Part shown: one piece after another, positions 9,757 through 17,132 of the stretch | Layout: each line of letters begins with the position of its first letter | Numbering within the stretch: the stretch's first letter is position 1 | Assembly (NCBI GenBank): GCA_963807065.1 | Contig: CAWDZQ010000004.1 | Span: 1,178,001 to 1,242,000, forward strand | Reading direction: 5' to 3' | Origin: CAWAND01 sp963807065 | GTDB lineage: Bacteria; Chloroflexota; Anaerolineae; Anaerolineales; E44-bin32 | Length of the DNA: 64,000 nucleotides | The notes under the pieces: generated by a model | What the model saw: only the letters and a program-made list of their open reading frames with translations | Database searches by the model: none | Told to the model about the DNA's origin: nothing | Program-made: the position numbers and the translations under genes

Positions 9757-11028
9757 TTGAGACTTTACAACACCTTGAGCCAATCCGTCGAAGCCTTTGA
9801 ACCGGAGGGGGAGGCGGTCACGATCTATGTTTGCGGGATTACCCCGTATGACACCACACATCTGGGGCATGCTTTTACCTATGCCTCCACCGATTTGCTC
9901 ATCCGTTACCTTGAACACAGTGGCCACCAAATCCGCTACGTCCAGAACGTCACCGACATCGACGATGACATTCTGAAGAAGGCGGCCGCGGTGGGCGAAG
10001 ACTGGAAGAGGCTGGGGGATCGCTGGACGGCGCATTTCATTCGGGACATGCAGGCGTTGAACATTCGGCCTCCGGATCACTTCCCACGGGCGACGGATGT
10101 GATCGACGACATAGTGGCCACCGTGGGGGCCCTGCTAGATGCCGGGGTTGCCTACGCGCGGGGAGGCAGCGTCTATTATGATGTCGATCGCTTTGGCCCT
10201 TTCGGCCAGCTCAGCCACCTGAACCGCCAAGACATGCTTCCGATCGCCAACGAACGCGGCAATCAACCCGACGACCCAAACAAGCACCACCCCTTGGATT
10301 TCGTGCTCTGGCAGGCCGCTGTCGAAGGCGAGCCCTCTTGGGACAGTCCTTGGGGGCCGGGGCGTCCCGGTTGGCACATCGAATGCTCGACCATGGCCAC
10401 GGATATGCTGGGGGAGACGATCGACGTCCACGGCGGTGGCAGTGACCTGGTGTTCCCGCATCACGAATGCGAGATCGCACAGGTTGAGCCGATCACAGGA
10501 CAAATTCCGTTCGTGCGCACGTGGATGCACACCGCTATGGTGCGTCATGAAGGTGAAAAGATGAGCAAATCGCTGGGGAATTTGGTAATGGTCCGTGACC
10601 TGCTTGGGGAGGTTTCGGCCAACGCGCTGCGGCTGTACTTGGGCCAGCACCACTACCGGCAGCCGTGGTCGTTCGACCAAGCCGAGCTCGAAGCTGCCGC
10701 CGATCTAGCCGACGAGCTGGACCGTGCCGTATGTATGGTCGGCGAGGAGCAAGGCCCGCCCCTAAATCCCGGGCCGAACATCAAGGCGTTTGAGGATGCC
10801 TTAGATGATGATCTCCAGCCGGTCCCTGCGGTCGAGGCGCTTGAGGCGCTGGCCGGATCAATTCTGGAAGCCGCTGAGGAAGGGGTTGCTGTGGGCGATG
10901 CCCAGGTCGCGCTGCGCGAGTTGGCCCTGGTCTTCGGGCTTCGCCTTGGCAATCCGGAGCCTGAAGAACGCGTGCTCGCCGGCTGGTCAGAGCACCTAAA
11001 GCGTTTCGAGGGCAGCTCGGCAGTCTAA
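9757..11028 (+). CDS. MshC-like cysteine ligase (cysteinyl-tRNA synthetase family)
   Basis: A class I aminoacyl-tRNA-synthetase-like enzyme that activates cysteine with ATP. Start is the TTG at 9757 (GAGGAAACC just upstream), giving MRLYNTLSQSVEAFEP and 423 residues. The zinc-site/HIGH region reads YVCGITPYDTTHLGHAF (Cys26, HLGH 35-38), then NVTDIDDDILKKA, GWHIECSTMA, GGGSDLVFPHHE and KMSKS at 268-272. CGITPYDxTHLGHA is the signature I know from mycothiol cysteine ligase MshC; ordinary CysS reads CGPTVYDxxHIGN. The chain also stops after the DALR-like helices and lacks the CysS anticodon-binding end. The product would be Cys-GlcN-inositol or another aminoacylated small molecule, not necessarily Cys-tRNA. 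It may still be a divergent CysS. A Mca/MshB-like deacetylase is at 57545-58432. Confidence 0.78.
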   Translation: MRLYNTLSQSVEAFEPEGEAVTIYVCGITPYDTTHLGHAFTYASTDLLIRYLEHSGHQIRYVQNVTDIDDDILKKAAAVGEDWKRLGDRWTAHFIRDMQALNIRPPDHFPRATDVIDDIVATVGALLDAGVAYARGGSVYYDVDRFGPFGQLSHLNRQDMLPIANERGNQPDDPNKHHPLDFVLWQAAVEGEPSWDSPWGPGRPGWHIECSTMATDMLGETIDVHGGGSDLVFPHHECEIAQVEPITGQIPFVRTWMHTAMVRHEGEKMSKSLGNLVMVRDLLGEVSANALRLYLGQHHYRQPWSFDQAELEAAADLADELDRAVCMVGEEQGPPLNPGPNIKAFEDALDDDLQPVPAVEALEALAGSILEAAEEGVAVGDAQVALRELALVFGLRLGNPEPEERVLAGWSEHLKRFEGSSAV

Positions 11029-11060
11029 ATCCGGCTAGGTGTACCCGGCCACCGAACCCA

Positions 11061-11078
11061 TTGTGAAAGATGTCACAA
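11061..11078. promoter_or_regulatory. 18-bp palindrome, Rex/CRP-type operator (copy 1, before mscL)
   Basis: TTGTGAAAGATGTCACAA, one mismatch from a perfect TTGTGAA-N4-TTCACAA. It lies 36 bases before the mscL ATG. Reading TTGTGA as a -35 element, a weak TCCTAA follows at 17-base spacing, so a bound regulator would cover the promoter. Four further copies are in this window. Function is inferred. Confidence 0.6.
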
Positions 11079-11113
11079 ATCGATCCTAAGTCTGCCCCCA
11101 AGGAGGCCTGCTT

Positions 11114-11572
11114 ATGTTGGAAGAGTTTCGTAAATTCGCTGTGCGTGGCAACGTGGTCGATATGGCGGTGGGGATCATCATCGGCGGCGCGTTCGGGACT
11201 ATCGCCAAATCCTTGGTGGCCGATATCCTTAGCCCGCCCCTCGGGCTGCTCCTGGGCAATGTGGATTTCAACGATCTGTTCTGGGTTATCAAAACCGGGG
11301 TCACGACGCCACCCCCCTACGTCACCCTGGCCGATGCGCAATCGGCGGGAGCGGTCACGATCAACTACGGGGTCTTCCTAAACAACATTCTTAGTTTCTT
11401 GCTGGTAGCGGTGGCCATGTTCTTGCTGGTGCGGATGATCAACCGCCTGCAGCGGCAAGAGGAAAGCAGGGCGCCGGCGCCGACCACCAAGACCTGCCCT
11501 CATTGCGCCACCGAAATTCCGCTGGCGGCCCAAAAGTGCCCCCACTGCACCTCCGTCTTAGCCGCTGCCTGA
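11114..11572 (+). CDS. mscL: large-conductance mechanosensitive channel MscL with C-terminal zinc ribbon
   Basis: MscL forms a homopentameric tension-gated pore that releases solutes on hypo-osmotic shock. The 152 residues begin with the family amphipathic helix and first membrane helix (EEFRKFAVRGNVVDMAVGIIIGGAFG in outline, residues 3-45), a periplasmic loop with a stretch rich in Thr/Pro, a second membrane helix (about 92-112) and the basic cytoplasmic helix MINRLQRQ. Beyond the usual end there is an added CPHC-x10-CPHC zinc-ribbon tail (residues about 131-148), absent from E. coli MscL. Strong ribosome-binding site CAAGGAGG nine bases before the ATG. An operator-like palindrome lies upstream. 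Trehalose metabolism genes nearby make an osmotic theme plausible, but no shared transcript is evident. Confidence 0.95.
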   Translation: MLEEFRKFAVRGNVVDMAVGIIIGGAFGTIAKSLVADILSPPLGLLLGNVDFNDLFWVIKTGVTTPPPYVTLADAQSAGAVTINYGVFLNNILSFLLVAVAMFLLVRMINRLQRQEESRAPAPTTKTCPHCATEIPLAAQKCPHCTSVLAAA

Positions 11573-11686
11573 AAATCTACTCACCCTCCCTGGCCACCTT
11601 AGGATGGACCTTCCCCGGATTAAATCGCCGCTCGCCCCTGGAATCCTGGCCGGTGCCCTGGCCGCCGCACGCTGCCCGAACGGCAA

Positions 11687-11712
11687 GCATCCGGGGAGAA
11701 ATCCCCGGATGC
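11687..11712. terminator. hairpin between convergent mscL and S1 genes
   Basis: A perfect 11-bp inverted repeat (GCATCCGGGGA / TCCCCGGATGC, loop GAAA) lies in the 168-base gap between the convergent ends of mscL and the S1-domain gene. It is followed by a modest T-containing stretch on the plus side, so it probably ends transcription in at least one direction. Confidence 0.65.
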
Positions 11713-11740
11713 CGGTTTGTCAATGAAGAGCAACCGACCG

Positions 11741-13141
11741 TCAGGCGTCCTGCTCGGCCTCTTCTGCCGTGATGGACTCGAGCTGTCCGGATTCCAATAT
11801 TGCCTCGGCCTTGTTCGCCCCATCGGCTTCTGGGGCATCTTCGGCAGACGCCGGCGGCATGTGCGCCTCGGGCTGCGGGGCGGCGTCGGGTCGATTGGAC
11901 CGCTCAGCCTCCAGAGCAGCGTCGAAATCCTCCACCAGGTCCTCGTCGGGGGGTTCAAGGGCGCCTTCAGGCGCGGGGCCATCACTCTCTTGATGCCTCT
12001 CCAGCCAGGCCAACTGCTCGTCCTTGCTGACTCGGCTTAAACTCAAGCTGATTCGCTCGCGATCGGTTTCGATATCCAGGATTCGAGCCAGCACCTTGTC
12101 GCCGGGATGGACCACATCCTCCGGGTTCCCGGGTACGATGATCCCGATTTCACTGACATGGATCAGGCCCTCGACGCCTTCCGGCAGCATCATGAAGGCG
12201 CCGAAATTGCGCACGTTGGTGATCTCGCCTTCGACCAGGTCGCCTACCTCATAGCCCGCGGTGATGGTCTGCCACGGGTTGGGGAGCAGCGCCTTGCGGC
12301 TCAAGCTAATCCGCTCGCGCTCGACGTCAACGTCCAGGACTTTGACATCCAGCTCCTGGCCGACCTCAAGCACCTCCGACGGATGTTCGACACGGCTCCA
12401 GTCGAGCTCGGAAATGTGCACCAAACCGTCGACTCCGCCCAGATCCACGAAGGCCCCGAAGTCGACCAGGTTAACCACGGTGCCGGAGAGCGTGGAATCG
12501 ACATGCAGTTCCTTCAGTCGGAGCAAGCGACGCTCGCGTTGGGCGGCACGGCTGGAGAGCACCAGGCGACGGCGTTTCTGGTTGACCTCCAGGACCTTGA
12601 CCACCAGGTCGTCTCCAATCATCTCTTCCTTCTGCTGCTTGAGGAGATCGCCGCTGGTGTTGCGGACCAGATCGGGAATGTGCGAATTGGGCACGAATCC
12701 CCGCAGCCGACCGAAGCGCACCACCAGGCCGCCCCGATTCTGGCCGATGATCGGCAGGTTGAGCACTTCGCCGGTGTCGAGCAGCTTGACGGCTCGTTGC
12801 CAGTCTTCCTGCTCCAAGCCGCGATTGATGGAAACCAACAGTTCGCCGCCAATCTTGGCCGTGCGCATTACGTAGACGGGGATCTGGTCCCCCTGAGAGA
12901 TACTCTGGCGAAGTTCTTCGTCCAGGCGGTCCAGATCCTTGCGCGGCACGATGGCGTCCCGCTTGGCCCCAATATCAACCAGGACCGAATCTTCATCAAT
13001 CTGAATGATTTCGCCTTCTAAGATTTGTCCACGTACCGGGTTCTCGTAATCGAAGGTGTCCAGCGCGGCCTCGAAGAGGTCAGCCCAGGATTCGGACGCC
13101 TCCCCCGGATTCTCTAGTTTCTCCATGAGCTCAGGCTCCAT
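11741..13141 (-). CDS. rpsA: ribosomal protein S1-like protein with four S1 domains
   Basis: An RNA-binding protein of the bacterial S1 family, which helps the 30S subunit load mRNA. The 466 residues hold four S1 OB-folds at about 37-107, 123-198, 215-284 and 298-372; domains 3 and 4 carry the best RNA-binding signatures (VDFGAFVDLGGVDGLVHIS and VRNFGAFMMLPEGVEGLIHVS). A long acidic, Ala/Pro-rich tail of about 90 residues follows. The ATG at 13141 is preferred because TTAGGAGAG lies six bases upstream. An ATG at 13198, five bases after the carD stop, is a possible alternative adding 19 residues. It follows carD in the same direction, so the two are probably co-transcribed. Four domains is shorter than the six-domain proteobacterial S1. 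Confidence 0.85.
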   Translation of the reverse strand: MEPELMEKLENPGEASESWADLFEAALDTFDYENPVRGQILEGEIIQIDEDSVLVDIGAKRDAIVPRKDLDRLDEELRQSISQGDQIPVYVMRTAKIGGELLVSINRGLEQEDWQRAVKLLDTGEVLNLPIIGQNRGGLVVRFGRLRGFVPNSHIPDLVRNTSGDLLKQQKEEMIGDDLVVKVLEVNQKRRRLVLSSRAAQRERRLLRLKELHVDSTLSGTVVNLVDFGAFVDLGGVDGLVHISELDWSRVEHPSEVLEVGQELDVKVLDVDVERERISLSRKALLPNPWQTITAGYEVGDLVEGEITNVRNFGAFMMLPEGVEGLIHVSEIGIIVPGNPEDVVHPGDKVLARILDIETDRERISLSLSRVSKDEQLAWLERHQESDGPAPEGALEPPDEDLVEDFDAALEAERSNRPDAAPQPEAHMPPASAEDAPEADGANKAEAILESGQLESITAEEAEQDA

Positions 13142-13203
13142 TGATTCTCTCCTAACTTGATCCTGCATCGGGTCAGTCGAGCGAGGCGCATTGGCCATCG
13201 GGC

Positions 13204-13728
13204 TCAATCTTCCTCGTCGTCGGGTCGTGCGTTGCGCAGCATCTTGTTCAGCTGCAGGCGTGCATCTTCGGTCGAAATCTGGCGGGCTACCGCCCATTCC
13301 TGCAGCAGCCGGTCCTTGAAGCGGCGCAGGGCCCGCTCCTCGGTGTTGTTCAGCTTCTTGTCGTAGCGGCGCCAGGAAAGGTCGCGAACCAGCTTGACCA
13401 TCGAGTCGAGGGTGCCGTCGACTTTGACTTCTCGGATTCGGCGGCGCCGATCGGTGTGGTCCTTGGCCATCTCCTTGGGCGGCTTGTTCAGCGCCTTGAT
13501 CGCCGCTTCGAGCTCGGCTTTGGTGGCGGCCGGGCGAAGGCGGTCATCATCGTGATCTTCGACCGGCACATAAAGTGTGCTGTTGTCGGTCTTGACCCGA
13601 TAGTACGATACCTTCTCGCCGTTGACCTTCTTCTTGACAATGCCCTTCACCTGGCCCACCCCATGGTATAGGTGCACAATCCAATCTCCGGTCTCGAAAT
13701 CGAGCTGCTCACTGGCCATTTGGGTCAT
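13204..13728 (-). CDS. carD: CarD-family transcription factor
   Basis: CarD binds the RNA polymerase beta subunit and the upstream edge of the melted promoter, stabilising open complexes, notably at rRNA promoters. The 174-residue protein has the N-terminal RNAP-interacting Tudor-like domain (residues about 10-70, with FETGDWIVHLYHGVGQVKGI) and a helical DNA-binding C-terminal domain ending in DPDDEED-like acidic residues. The start at 13728 is set by AAGGAG six bases upstream. The gene overlaps the end of the upstream receiver gene by 20 bases, which implies translational coupling, and is followed by the S1-domain gene. Confidence 0.9.
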   Translation of the reverse strand: MTQMASEQLDFETGDWIVHLYHGVGQVKGIVKKKVNGEKVSYYRVKTDNSTLYVPVEDHDDDRLRPAATKAELEAAIKALNKPPKEMAKDHTDRRRRIREVKVDGTLDSMVKLVRDLSWRRYDKKLNNTEERALRRFKDRLLQEWAVARQISTEDARLQLNKMLRNARPDDEED

Positions 13729-14119
13729 CCGCTGCTCCTTCTCCGCGCTCAGCACGTGCTTCTGACATGCGCATAAGCCCCCGAATCTGGCGGCACAGAA
13801 ACCGCACATCGAACGGCTTGTACACCACGGTCTCAGGCTGATATCGGCTGCGCCATCCATCATCCGGGCGTTCGGTGGTGGTCAGCACGACGGCGCCGCT
13901 GTGGCTTTGATTGCGGTAGGTTTCTATCAGCCGTCCGTTGTCTCCCGCCGGCTGATCCAGCTCGAGAACGAACAAATCCGGAGTGTCCAGCCGCAAATAC
14001 TTGCGGGCCGCATCGGCATTGGCTGCCTGGATGATGTCGAAGCCTTGCTGCTCCAAACTGGCGGCCATCACCCTGCGGAGGCTGGTTTCGGTCTCAAACA
14101 GCAGGACCGTGGCTGACAT
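13709..14119 (-). CDS. degenerate receiver (response-regulator-like) domain protein
   Basis: A 136-residue single-domain protein with the outline of a CheY-like receiver: VLLFETETSLRRVMAASLE at the N-terminus, PDLFVLELDQPAG at the phosphoacceptor strand and VVYKPFDV carrying the conserved Lys-Pro. The phosphorylatable Asp is replaced by Glu53 and the usual N-terminal Asp-Asp pair is Glu-Thr-Glu. It may therefore be a constitutively active or phosphorylation-independent receiver. No output domain is present. The ATG at 14119 is chosen over an upstream TTG (14155) because GGAAGG lies just before it. Its last 20 bases overlap carD, so its role is probably linked to that gene. Confidence 0.7.
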   Translation of the reverse strand: MSATVLLFETETSLRRVMAASLEQQGFDIIQAANADAARKYLRLDTPDLFVLELDQPAGDNGRLIETYRNQSHSGAVVLTTTERPDDGWRSRYQPETVVYKPFDVRFLCRQIRGLMRMSEARAERGEGAADDPNGQ

Positions 14120-14209
14120 GGACCTTCCGATCTTTTCAGGGCGATCGTCCAACACTTGTGAGGCGGGAGGCGTGGCAGCTCCGGCTGGGCGACCCCTCGC
14201 GGGAAAAGT

Positions 14210-14524
14210 TCAGGCCGGGATGTCCTCGGCTTGATGGTCGAGGATTTGAGAGCCTTGTTTGAGCCACTCGGCCAGCCTGATGCGAGCCAGGGCTAGTTTC
14301 TGCTCGGCTTGCGATCGGCCCTCTTCCAACCGCGCTTCGGCATTCAAGCGGAGTGCCCGGCCGCGGGCTCGGATGTCCTGTTGGGTAGCCTCGCCCGATT
14401 GGGGCGCCATCAGCAACCCGGCGGCCGCACCAGCTAATCCGCCCAGCAGAGCGCCTAAGAACAAGGCACCCACTGATCCGCTGCCTCGCCCACGCTGATG
14501 CCTCACATCCTTCTCAGCCTTCAT
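14210..14524 (-). CDS. YtxH-family small membrane protein
   Basis: A 104-residue protein with a basic, Gly/Ser-rich N-terminus, one small-residue-rich membrane helix (about 18-40, ALFLGALLGGLAGAAAGLLM), the family-typical APQSG(E)xTRxxI-like segment (LLMAPQSGEATQQDIR), and a charged amphipathic helix to the end. This order defines YtxH/general-stress proteins, whose molecular role is unknown. Start at 14524 is supported by GGAGG eight bases before the ATG. It lies 90 bases upstream of the degenerate receiver in the same direction and may start that transcription unit. Confidence 0.8.
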   Translation of the reverse strand: MKAEKDVRHQRGRGSGSVGALFLGALLGGLAGAAAGLLMAPQSGEATQQDIRARGRALRLNAEARLEEGRSQAEQKLALARIRLAEWLKQGSQILDHQAEDIPA

Positions 14525-14731
14525 CACATCAACCTCCAAGTTTCACTCACCGACCCGGCGCGGCACTCAATCTACCGTCTCAAGGCTGCAATGAGGCGGG
14601 AAACGGTCGCGGTCCAGAGCCTGCGGCCCCAATTCCACCTCGTTTCCCCATTCTCTCACACAAATCTAACGAAATTGTCACACAGGCGAGCCGTTTCTTA
14701 CGGATTGATCACGGGAAGGGCTCGGGCGGGG

Positions 14732-16984
14732 TTATGCGGGGAGGAAGACGTACCCCAACCCCCAGCGGGTGACGATGAAATGTGGGGCCTTTGGCTCAGG
14801 TTCGATCTTGTTTCGCAGGCGGTTGATGTGGACGAAAAGGGTCCGGCGTGAGCCTCGCACGCCGCCCCAAACGTGGCTGATCAGCTGTTCATGGCTCAGG
14901 ACTTGGTTGCGATGCCGGGAGAGATATGCCAGCAGGTCAAACTCGGTCGGAGTCAGTTCGATGGGTTCGCCGCCGAGCCAAACCTGCCGCTGGGCGTGGT
15001 CGATGACCAGGCCTTCGGCACGGGTGCGCTCCCCGTCGGCGGCGTCGGGGGCCGCTTGGCCGCCGCGCCGGATCAAAGCGCGCATTCTGGCCAGGAGTTC
15101 CGGGCTCTGGAAAGGCTTGGTCAGGTAGTCGTCGGCGCCGGCGTCGAGGGCCGCGATCAGATCCTCCTGGCTGGTCTTGGAGGTGAGCATCAAGACCGGC
15201 ACATTCGACCAGCGGCGGATGTTGCGGCACACACTCAGGCCGTCCATGTCCAGCAGGTGCCAGTCCAGCAGCACCATATCGGGTTCGGCCTGCGCGACCC
15301 GGTCCACCGCCGTCGACCCACTCGTCGCCAGGCCAACCCGGTAGCCCGCCCCGGTCAAAATGGTGTGGATCAAGGTTTGCAGCTCCGGCTCGCCTTCCAC
15401 GACCAGGATCTCGCCCTGTGCTGACGCGGATCCCGCCTGGCGCTGGCGGCGACGTCCGGCGCGCGCTGGGCCCGGTTGAGGCGGCATGACGGGCAGGGTC
15501 AGGTTGACCTGGGTTCCCTGCGCCTGACCTGAAGGCGGGCCCTCGATCCAGATTCGCCCGCCGTGGGCTTCCACAATCTTGCGGCTGATAAACAGCCCCA
15601 ACCCCGACCGCGAGTCGCCGGGATCCCCTTGCTCGTACTTCTCAAAAACGCGGTCCCGGAGTTCGGGTGGCACCCCGGGACCGTGGTCGACGATGGAGAG
15701 TTGGACCATGGAATCTTGAACCCCGGCGGCGATGCGGATGGGCAGATCTTCGGGATTGAAACGGGCGGCGTTCTCGAGCAGGTTGACAAGCACCTCTTCG
15801 GCGCGGGCCGGGTCGACTCTGAGCTGCGGCAGGTCGTCCGGCCAATCCGTGGCCACCTGCGTCTCGCCCAGTGAACCGGCCGCCCGCTCGACGGCCTGCC
15901 TAACCAGGTTGGGAATGGAGACGGCCTCCGGGCGGAGTCCGAGGCGACCGGCTTCGACGCGCGTCAGGGCCAGGCTGCGATCGACCTGCTTGACCAGCTC
16001 GTCGGCGCCCTTGTCCATGGCTTCCAGAAACTCGAGGACGACGTCGTCGCTCCAGCGGCGGTAATTCGCCAAGAGGGCTGTGGCATGACCCTTAAGTGTG
16101 GCCAGCGGAGTGCGGATGTCGTGGGCCAGGATCGACAGCAGTTCCAGCTTCCAGGCGGACCGGTCGCGTGCCTGGGTGACGTCCTGGATCTGGGCGCCCC
16201 AGCCGGGGGGTCCTTCAGACTCCTCCCCCACGGGGAAGAACGAGACTTCCAGATGACGCGTCCGCTCGCCTTCTAAGGCGATCTCCACGATGGGGTGCTC
16301 GGAGACGGCGACCACCGCCTGTCGCATGGCTTGGCGGATGACTTCCGGTTCGAGGGCCTGGCTCAGTAACCTCTGGAAGATGTGCCGGTAGGATACATTC
16401 TTGACCAATTCGGGGTCGAGTCCGAGTAAGTCCCCAAGTGCGGGGTTGAATTCGGTGACGACGCCCTTGCCGTCCACCAGCATCAACCCGGCGGGAAGGC
16501 TTTCGATTAACGAGGCCAGGCGAGCGTGGTCCCAGCGGAAAGCTTTCTCCACGGCGCGAAGCCGGGAGACGTCGGTGAACGCAAGCTCGAGGCGGGCCCC
16601 CTCCTGCAGGTCGAAGCTGCGACCCGAGACCAGCACTGGGCGAGGTTGGCCACCTTGGTCCAGCAGGCGAACCTCGCGGCGGCGGATGACTTGCCGCTGG
16701 CGCAAGTCGTCCAGCAAATCCTGAGCGAGTTCGGGCTCGGCGAGGATCTGGTTGAGCTGCAGGTGCATCGGTTCGGAGGGATTGGCTGTTTGACCGAGCA
16801 GGTTCACCATGGCACGGTTGATCAGGCGGCAGCGGCCGTCAAGGTCGAACACAGCAGTCGGGGTTGGAGAAAGCTCAAACAGCTCCCGATAGACGTCTTG
16901 AGGCGTCAGGCTCTTGGGCCCAGCCGGCTCGTCAGTCAATGTGTCTCCCTGTGGGTTGGCCCGGGGATCCATTCTAGCAAGCAC
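14732..16984 (-). CDS. single-chain sensor kinase / OmpR-type response regulator (PAS-PAS-HisKA-HATPase-REC-wHTH)
   Basis: This 750-residue protein joins a whole two-component pathway in one chain. In order: PAS domains at about 30-140 and 152-275; a dimerisation/phosphoacceptor domain with LAHDIRTPL (His288); a HATPase domain with N-box VNLLENAARFN, DHGPGVP and SGLGLFISRKIVEAHGG; a Pro/Arg linker at about 500-522; a receiver (about 525-640) with phosphoacceptor Asp574 in VLLDWHLLDMDG and conserved Lys in DDYLTKPF; and an OmpR-type winged helix (about 655-748) with LTPTEFDLLAYLSRHRNQVLS in outline, ending VTRWGLGYVF. There is no membrane segment, so it is cytoplasmic. The start is uncertain: GTG at 16984 or ATG at 16972. 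Divergent from the trehalose-phosphate gene. Confidence 0.9.
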   Translation of the reverse strand: MLARMDPRANPQGDTLTDEPAGPKSLTPQDVYRELFELSPTPTAVFDLDGRCRLINRAMVNLLGQTANPSEPMHLQLNQILAEPELAQDLLDDLRQRQVIRRREVRLLDQGGQPRPVLVSGRSFDLQEGARLELAFTDVSRLRAVEKAFRWDHARLASLIESLPAGLMLVDGKGVVTEFNPALGDLLGLDPELVKNVSYRHIFQRLLSQALEPEVIRQAMRQAVVAVSEHPIVEIALEGERTRHLEVSFFPVGEESEGPPGWGAQIQDVTQARDRSAWKLELLSILAHDIRTPLATLKGHATALLANYRRWSDDVVLEFLEAMDKGADELVKQVDRSLALTRVEAGRLGLRPEAVSIPNLVRQAVERAAGSLGETQVATDWPDDLPQLRVDPARAEEVLVNLLENAARFNPEDLPIRIAAGVQDSMVQLSIVDHGPGVPPELRDRVFEKYEQGDPGDSRSGLGLFISRKIVEAHGGRIWIEGPPSGQAQGTQVNLTLPVMPPQPGPARAGRRRQRQAGSASAQGEILVVEGEPELQTLIHTILTGAGYRVGLATSGSTAVDRVAQAEPDMVLLDWHLLDMDGLSVCRNIRRWSNVPVLMLTSKTSQEDLIAALDAGADDYLTKPFQSPELLARMRALIRRGGQAAPDAADGERTRAEGLVIDHAQRQVWLGGEPIELTPTEFDLLAYLSRHRNQVLSHEQLISHVWGGVRGSRRTLFVHINRLRNKIEPEPKAPHFIVTRWGLGYVFLPA

Positions 16985-17132
16985 ATCGAGAGTCGGTCAA
17001 CGGGGTCAAGCGACGCCCGGATGGTATGCTTAGATCACGTGTCGCCAGAACGATACGGCGCGGCGGCCTGGCAGGCTATTGCGCGCCGTGGCTCTTCCTC
17101 TCCTTCTGCGATCATCTGAGGTGTCTTACGCC

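Noticed and set aside
9757..11028. Plain cysteinyl-tRNA synthetase
   Set aside because: Not excluded, but the CGITPYDxTHLGHA signature and missing anticodon-binding end fit MshC-like ligases better.
11741..13021. Long open frame on the plus strand opposite the S1-domain gene (12107-13021)
   Set aside because: It mirrors the codon pattern of a well-supported minus-strand gene, has no ribosome-binding site and no recognisable domain; a high-GC shadow.
13709..14119. Degenerate receiver as a normal phospho-switch
   Set aside because: The phosphoacceptor position is Glu and the acidic pair is altered, so phosphorylation by standard chemistry is unlikely.
14659..14690. CACAAAT and GTCACACA half-sites upstream of the YtxH gene
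   Set aside because: Half-sites are in the wrong spacing and orientation for the 18-bp palindrome.
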